A DNA stretch of 64,000 nt from Natronosalvus sp042663485 (lineage in GTDB: Archaea; Halobacteriota; Halobacteria; Halobacteriales; Natrialbaceae): the NCBI GenBank assembly GCA_042663485.1, contig JBHTAF010000003.1; one strand, written 5' to 3'. This document shows, one piece after another, positions 60,603 through 64,000 of the stretch (the stretch's first letter is position 1; each line of letters opens with the position of its first letter). Both the position numbers and the translations under genes were made by a program. The notes under the pieces were generated by a model that made no database searches, was not told where the DNA came from, and saw only the letters and a program-made list of their open reading frames with translations.

Positions 60603-60801
60603 AGTGAGCGAGCGGGCCGACGACTGACCCGAAGCGAACGAAGTGAGCGAAGGGAAAGGAGGAGTGCTTTTGGTCTCTTGGCGAGCGCAGCGAGCCAAGG
60701 TCAGCGAGCACGTGTGCTCGCCAGACAGCTTTTGCCGAGCGACAGCGCGTCGTACGCCAGCATTGCTGGCGTCGACGCGATACGAGCGCAGCGCAAAAGG
60801 T
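60603..60801 (-). repeat. Structured 3'-end module, copy B
   Basis: The same ordered blocks as copy A: AGTGAGCGAGCGGGC (60603-60617), AGGAGGAGTGCTTTTGGT (60657-60674), AGCTTTTGCCGAG (60727-60739), GACAGCGCGT (60741-60750) and GCAGCGCAAAAGGT (60788-60801). The central hairpin has different bases (CGCGTCG..CGCCAGC / GCTGGCG..CGACGCG) but the same position and size, so structure rather than sequence is kept there. Outer stem CTTTTGC (60729-60735) and GCAAAAG (60793-60799). It ends 7 nt from the stop codon of the AI-2E-type gene on the minus strand. An extra 50-bp segment with GCGAGCGCAGCGAGC and GAGCACGTGTGCTC is present only in this copy. Confidence 0.8.
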
Positions 60802-60807
60802 GGGTTT

Positions 60808-61956
60808 TCAATCCGACTCGCCTGCTGGCTCCTCGCCAGCGGCCGTCGCGGCCGACATCTCGAGCGTCGTTGGGCCCTGGGTGGGTTCCTCCGCGAGCGT
60901 GGGTCGCGGCTCGAGGTTGCCGTAGGCCTCGCCGAAGACGTTGAGGCCGGCCTTGAACACCGCGAGGAGGACCGGGCCGAGGAACAGGCCCATGATCCCG
61001 AGGAGGTAGAGTCCCCCGATGACGCCGACGAGGACGACCGCGGGGTGGACGCCCGACTGGCGGTCGACGAAGATGGCGCGCAGATAGTTGTCGACGACTG
61101 AGAGGACCGCGGCACCGTAGGCGAGCAAGAGGAGTCCGGCGCCGGTCTCGCCGCTAGCGAGGAGATAAGCGGCGGCCGGACCCCAGACTAGCCAGACGCC
61201 GATGGCGGGCAGGAAGGCGGCGACGATCATGACCAGCGTCCAGAAGGCGACGTTGGAGATGCCGGCGAGCCAGAGTCCGAGGCCGCCGAGGGCGCCCTGG
61301 ACGAGCGCGACCAGGACGTGACTGCGGATGACCGCCCAGGTGACGACCCGAATTTCCTCGAACAATTCGTCCTGAACGACGGGGTCGAGGGGGGCGATGG
61401 CGCCGACCCAGTGAACGAACCGATCGCCGTCGACCAGGAAGTAATAGAGCAGGAATACGAGGACGATCAGTCCGATGCTCATCTCCATTCCCGAGTTGAG
61501 CAGGCGAACGGATTCGTCCAGCAGGAGGTTGATGACGCGGGTGAGGACGTCGGTTTCGACACCGGTGAGCGCCTGTTCCTCGAGGGCGGCGACCGTCTGC
61601 GGGTCGAGACCGAGGTCTTCGGCCGTCGTTCGGACCCCCTCGAGCAGGTTGCGGCCGTCCAGGTCGCGGAGAAACGAGAACACGGTCTGAAAGAGGATAA
61701 CCGAGAAAATCACTAGCGGCACGACGGCGGTGACGACGGCGACGACGGTCAACGCCAGGGCGACGAGTTTCGTCCCGTAACGATTCCCGAGCCACGTCGG
61801 CTCGAAGCGAGCCTCGAGGCGCCGCTGGAGGGGATAGAGGACGAACGCGAGCAGACAGGCAGCCATCACGTACGGAAAGAGGGGAAGAACCATCAGGGCG
61901 GCTATGTAGCCGAGGATTAACAACGAGAGCACGAAGAACCCGGCTCGAATATCCAT
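60808..61956 (-). CDS. AI-2E family (PF01594) permease
   Basis: Multipass membrane protein, 382 residues, about eight helices. Family features: N-terminal paired helices with LLAFVLYPLQRRLEARF, a soluble middle loop (about 95-165), LIVLVFLLYYFLVDGDRFVHWVGAIAPL and the motif FVDRQSGVHPAVVLVGVIGGLYLLGIMGLFLGPVLLAVFKA. Members are mostly of unknown substrate (some Na+/H+ exchange or export); AI-2 itself is unlikely in haloarchaea. ATG 61956 has a TATA (GACTTATG on the minus strand) 27 nt upstream. Its 3' end adjoins repeat module B. Confidence 0.92.
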   Translation of the reverse strand: MDIRAGFFVLSLLILGYIAALMVLPLFPYVMAACLLAFVLYPLQRRLEARFEPTWLGNRYGTKLVALALTVVAVVTAVVPLVIFSVILFQTVFSFLRDLDGRNLLEGVRTTAEDLGLDPQTVAALEEQALTGVETDVLTRVINLLLDESVRLLNSGMEMSIGLIVLVFLLYYFLVDGDRFVHWVGAIAPLDPVVQDELFEEIRVVTWAVIRSHVLVALVQGALGGLGLWLAGISNVAFWTLVMIVAAFLPAIGVWLVWGPAAAYLLASGETGAGLLLLAYGAAVLSVVDNYLRAIFVDRQSGVHPAVVLVGVIGGLYLLGIMGLFLGPVLLAVFKAGLNVFGEAYGNLEPRPTLAEEPTQGPTTLEMSAATAAGEEPAGESD

Positions 61957-61979
61957 AGCGAGTGCTAACGTGACAGTCC

Positions 61980-61987
61980 CATAAGTC
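61980..61987 (-). promoter_or_regulatory. TATA-like box of AI-2E-type gene
   Basis: The minus strand reads GACTTATG, centred 27 nt from the ATG at 61956, which supports that start and a leaderless transcript. Confidence 0.45.
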
Positions 61988-62016
61988 TTCACCTTCGACG
62001 GGGTGGTTGCGACGAC

Positions 62017-62715
62017 CTAGAGCGGAATCGGGAGCCACTCGAGGGCCTCGAGCAGGCCCGTGGGATCGAACAGCGGCTCTCGGAGGACCAGCCAGTCGAG
62101 AAGCACCAGTCCGGCGCCGTGGGCGACGACCGAGGGCAGGATCGAGTTCGAGTGGTAGTCGACGGCGCCGAAGAGGACGTCCGTCGGCCCCGAGAGCAGG
62201 AACTCGATCGGTGGCTTCGCGGCGTGGTGGACCATGTAGACGACGGGGCTGATGAACACGGCCACGATGCCGATTTCCTTGACGCCGACGCAGAGCAGGC
62301 CCCGGTAGTAGGTCTCGGCGGCGAGCGCGAGCGTAAACAACTGGATTGCGTGGGGGAGAAACTCGCCCATCGCGAGCGACGTTTCCCACATCGGGTAGTA
62401 CGCGCGGATCGTGGGGAGCGTCGAGCCGACGAGGTAGATCGGAAGGACGAACAGCGCGAGCAACACCGCGTTTCGGATCGCGACGCGGTCGACGTGCCAG
62501 CCGATGTGGCGTCCGTGGGTGTAGCCGAGCGCGAGCGGCCCGCCGATCAGGACGACCGAGTCGAAGATCGCTCGTCGGCCGACGGACTCGGGGACGCCGG
62601 TCATCCAGACGATCGTGAGAACTGCTCCCGCGAGCAACGACTTCTGGACCCAGGATAGGTCACCGAGGTGTTCGCGCACCCACCGGCGAGGGCCCGATTC
62701 GTCCACCCGTTCCAC
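62017..62715 (-). CDS. CPBP family intramembrane protease-like protein
   Basis: A 232-residue membrane protein, about seven helices. The family's EExxxR motif appears as AETYYR (133-138), so the first Glu is Ala while Glu134 and Arg138 are kept. Later motifs VVYMVHHAAKPP (His163-His164) and SVVAHGAG (His199) supply probable metal ligands. CPBP proteins include CAAX-prenyl proteases and bacteriocin-immunity proteins. Start is GTG 62715, or GTG 62706; the gene lies 6 bp after the DUF5789-like gene, so the two are probably co-transcribed. Activity cannot be assumed. Confidence 0.8.
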   Translation of the reverse strand: MERVDESGPRRWVREHLGDLSWVQKSLLAGAVLTIVWMTGVPESVGRRAIFDSVVLIGGPLALGYTHGRHIGWHVDRVAIRNAVLLALFVLPIYLVGSTLPTIRAYYPMWETSLAMGEFLPHAIQLFTLALAAETYYRGLLCVGVKEIGIVAVFISPVVYMVHHAAKPPIEFLLSGPTDVLFGAVDYHSNSILPSVVAHGAGLVLLDWLVLREPLFDPTGLLEALEWLPIPL

Positions 62716-62721
62716 GATTCG

Positions 62722-63063
62722 TTACTCGCTCGAGGCCGATTCGTCGGCGGTCGACGCGCTCGAGTCCGCCGTTGTGCCCGAGTCCGCCGTCGCGACGGGT
62801 CCGGTTCCAACGACGTCCTGGACGTGTGCCTCGAACTCCTGGCGGCGCTCGAAGTACGTCTCGTCGACGTCCTCGAGGACGGTCGAAATGGTCCGGGGAC
62901 CGTCGGGTGTCCGGATCTCGCTTTGGCCCTCGAGTCGATCGATTTCGCTCTTCTGGATGGGCCAGTGCAGGCGAGAGGTCACGCGCGCGAGGGGGGCACC
63001 CTCGACGGGCGTGTGCTCACCGAGCTCGACGGCGGGCGTCGAATCGTCTTCCTCGTCACTCAT
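62722..63063 (-). CDS. DUF5789-like small protein
   Basis: A 113-residue soluble protein from ATG 63063. The core reads GAPLARVTSRLHWPIQKSEIDRLEGQSEIRTPDGPRTISTVLEDVDETYFERRQEFEAHVQDVVG, a compact helical domain found as a small stand-alone haloarchaeal family (DUF5789 from memory). The last 25 residues are Ser/Thr/Ala/Asp-rich. It is upstream of and 6 bp from the CPBP gene, likely one transcript. Function unknown. Confidence 0.75.
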   Translation of the reverse strand: MSDEEDDSTPAVELGEHTPVEGAPLARVTSRLHWPIQKSEIDRLEGQSEIRTPDGPRTISTVLEDVDETYFERRQEFEAHVQDVVGTGPVATADSGTTADSSASTADESASSE

Positions 63064-63448
63064 AGGCGAGCGTTCGCGAGCCCGTCGATTCAAGCTTTCG
63101 TTTCCGGGGGATCAGGGACCTCCCCCGCCGTCGTCGATCGTGGTGGCTCGAGTCACCACCGGGACTCGATCGATTCGGTGTGCCAGCGTCACTCCTCGAG
63201 GGGTGATCGCCAGCGCGGGAACGAAGCGTATCGGGATTCTTGTGCATTCCTATAGAAAGTATAGTAAGAGGGTGGGTCGAGGTTGGTCTCGACGGTGGTT
63301 CCAAACGACGAGTACGCGTCGAGTCTCACACTGTTTCACCCCACACCCGATGGGCGTCGAATTGGGCACAACCCGGGTCGAGAATCATATGCGATATCTT
63401 ACATGTGTCTGACGTATCGTTTTGTGGAATGAGCCCCATTGGGCGGAT
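63064..63448. other. 385-bp intergenic region, no gene seen
   Basis: Contains an imperfect palindrome GGTGGCTCGAGTCACC near 63139-63154 and AT-rich pockets (CTATAGAAAGTATAGTAAG, about 63250-63268; ATATCTTACATG, about 63393-63404). The second pocket is about 50 nt before the next gene and may be its promoter. No ORF, tRNA or repeat is evident. Confidence 0.4.
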
Positions 63449-64000
63449 ATGACAAGCCTGACGGACGTTTACGACGGGGCCGGAACGGGAACGAGCCACC
63501 GGCGGCTGTACGCCGGAACGGCACTCGTCGCCGTCGGGGCGCTGCTCTCCGTCGTCGCCGTCATCGTCGCGACGACCTCGACGTTCGCGAGCCTGTTCGC
63601 CGACCAGTACGGGCCGGTGCTGTGGGCGGGGATACTCGCCGGGACCGGCGTCCCACTGGCGCTGCTGGGGGTCTTCGCCGTCCTTCCGGCGAGTCGCCGC
63701 GTGCAGGCTGCCGCCGTAATTGGCACGAGCATCTGTCTGCTCGGCGTCGTCTTCTTCTCCTACGCCTACCCGGACCACTGGCGAAACTACGGCCAGAACC
63801 TCACGCTCCAGGTGTCCGTCGTCTACCTCTTCGGACTGTTCACCGCGATGTGGTGTCTGTTCACCGGCGTCGTCAACTTCAAGACGCGAAACGACCCCGG
63901 TGGCATGCTCGAGATGAACGTCACCCGCCGAAACCAGACGAAGGTCGTCGAGGTCGAGTCCTCGAGAGGCGGCCTGGGCGGCATCGGCTTCCTCGGCGGG
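63449..64000 (+). CDS. Multipass membrane protein, truncated by window edge
   Basis: At least 184 residues visible. Hydrophobic segments lie at about 20-45, 58-82, 88-108 and 120-145, then the chain becomes hydrophilic (KTRNDPGGMLEMNVTRRNQTKVVEVESSRGGLGG). It resembles an uncharacterised haloarchaeal membrane family (possibly DUF7139; unverified). ATG 63449 precedes TSLTDVYDGAGTGTSHRRLY. The C-terminus is beyond the window. Confidence 0.7.
   Translation, partial: MTSLTDVYDGAGTGTSHRRLYAGTALVAVGALLSVVAVIVATTSTFASLFADQYGPVLWAGILAGTGVPLALLGVFAVLPASRRVQAAAVIGTSICLLGVVFFSYAYPDHWRNYGQNLTLQVSVVYLFGLFTAMWCLFTGVVNFKTRNDPGGMLEMNVTRRNQTKVVEVESSRGGLGGIGFLGG

Noticed and set aside
60603..60801. Insertion sequence or MITE at the repeat module
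   Set aside because: No terminal inverted repeats delimiting the whole module, no target-site duplication and no transposase; fixed position relative to stop codons fits a 3'-end element better.

Overview
This window is haloarchaeal chromosome (class Halobacteria; order Natrialbales is my inference from overall gene content, not proven). The evidence is high GC, strongly Asp/Glu-rich proteins, TATA boxes 26-30 nt before start codons typical of leaderless transcripts, a TFB gene, FtsZ1, an archaeal smc-scpA pair, a GEK1-type D-aminoacyl-tRNA deacylase, a PGF-CTERM surface protein and HalOD1 / HTH-10 regulators. I found no rRNA, tRNA, CRISPR array, transposase or prophage module.

Layout. 1-7.4 kb: aldehyde dehydrogenase (cut by the window edge), RIO-type kinase, a cation/H+ antiporter fused to two Usp domains, a membrane protein and an acyl-CoA dehydrogenase. 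7.4-8.5 kb: a small AT-richer islet with a zinc-finger protein and a winged-helix protein. 8.6-13.9 kb: a DUF5787-like protein, Nudix hydrolase, S10-like protein, AbgA-like M20 amidohydrolase, a wHTH/membrane-protein pair, a lipoprotein and a 38-residue acidic microprotein. 14-16 kb: structured repeats, then geranylgeranyl reductase divergent from a 2Fe-2S ferredoxin. 16.3-22.2 kb: a 1,675-residue surface protein divergent from a FilR1-like regulator. 22.2-26 kb: lipoprotein, ftsZ1, dtdA.

26.4-31.1 kb holds ribose-1,5-bisphosphate isomerase, a PfkB sugar kinase and a nucleoside phosphorylase. These are three consecutive steps of the nucleoside-ribose catabolic pathway described for halophilic archaea, with an unusual concentric palindrome at the upstream end. 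31.2-33 kb: GNAT and TFB. 33.2-43.9 kb looks like a catabolic island: two SDR dehydrogenases, an HTH-10 regulator, a histidinol-dehydrogenase-family enzyme that resembles sulfopropanediol dehydrogenase HpsN more than HisD, an FAD-linked oxidase and a complete branched-chain-amino-acid-type ABC transporter.

44-50.4 kb: coiled-coil protein, smc, scpA, then small membrane proteins, one with an in-frame stop. 50.4-59.8 kb: MTA phosphorylase, MATE exporter, a phosphoribosyltransferase with an apparent C-terminal winged helix, a GH2-like protein lacking its nucleophile, a COG1340-type coiled-coil protein, an S49 peptidase and a DUF373 protein. 59.8-64 kb: Dph6-type ligase, a second copy of the 14-kb repeat module, AI-2E-type permease, CPBP protein, DUF5789-like protein and a truncated membrane protein.

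The observations most worth following are the paired 3'-end structured modules (14.1 and 60.6 kb), the 40-bp concentric palindrome at 26.65 kb, the HpsN-like/ABC island, the in-frame TAA at 50256, the GH2 pseudoenzyme and the tandem duplication of the TFB stop region. All functional names come from reading motifs; no database search was possible.
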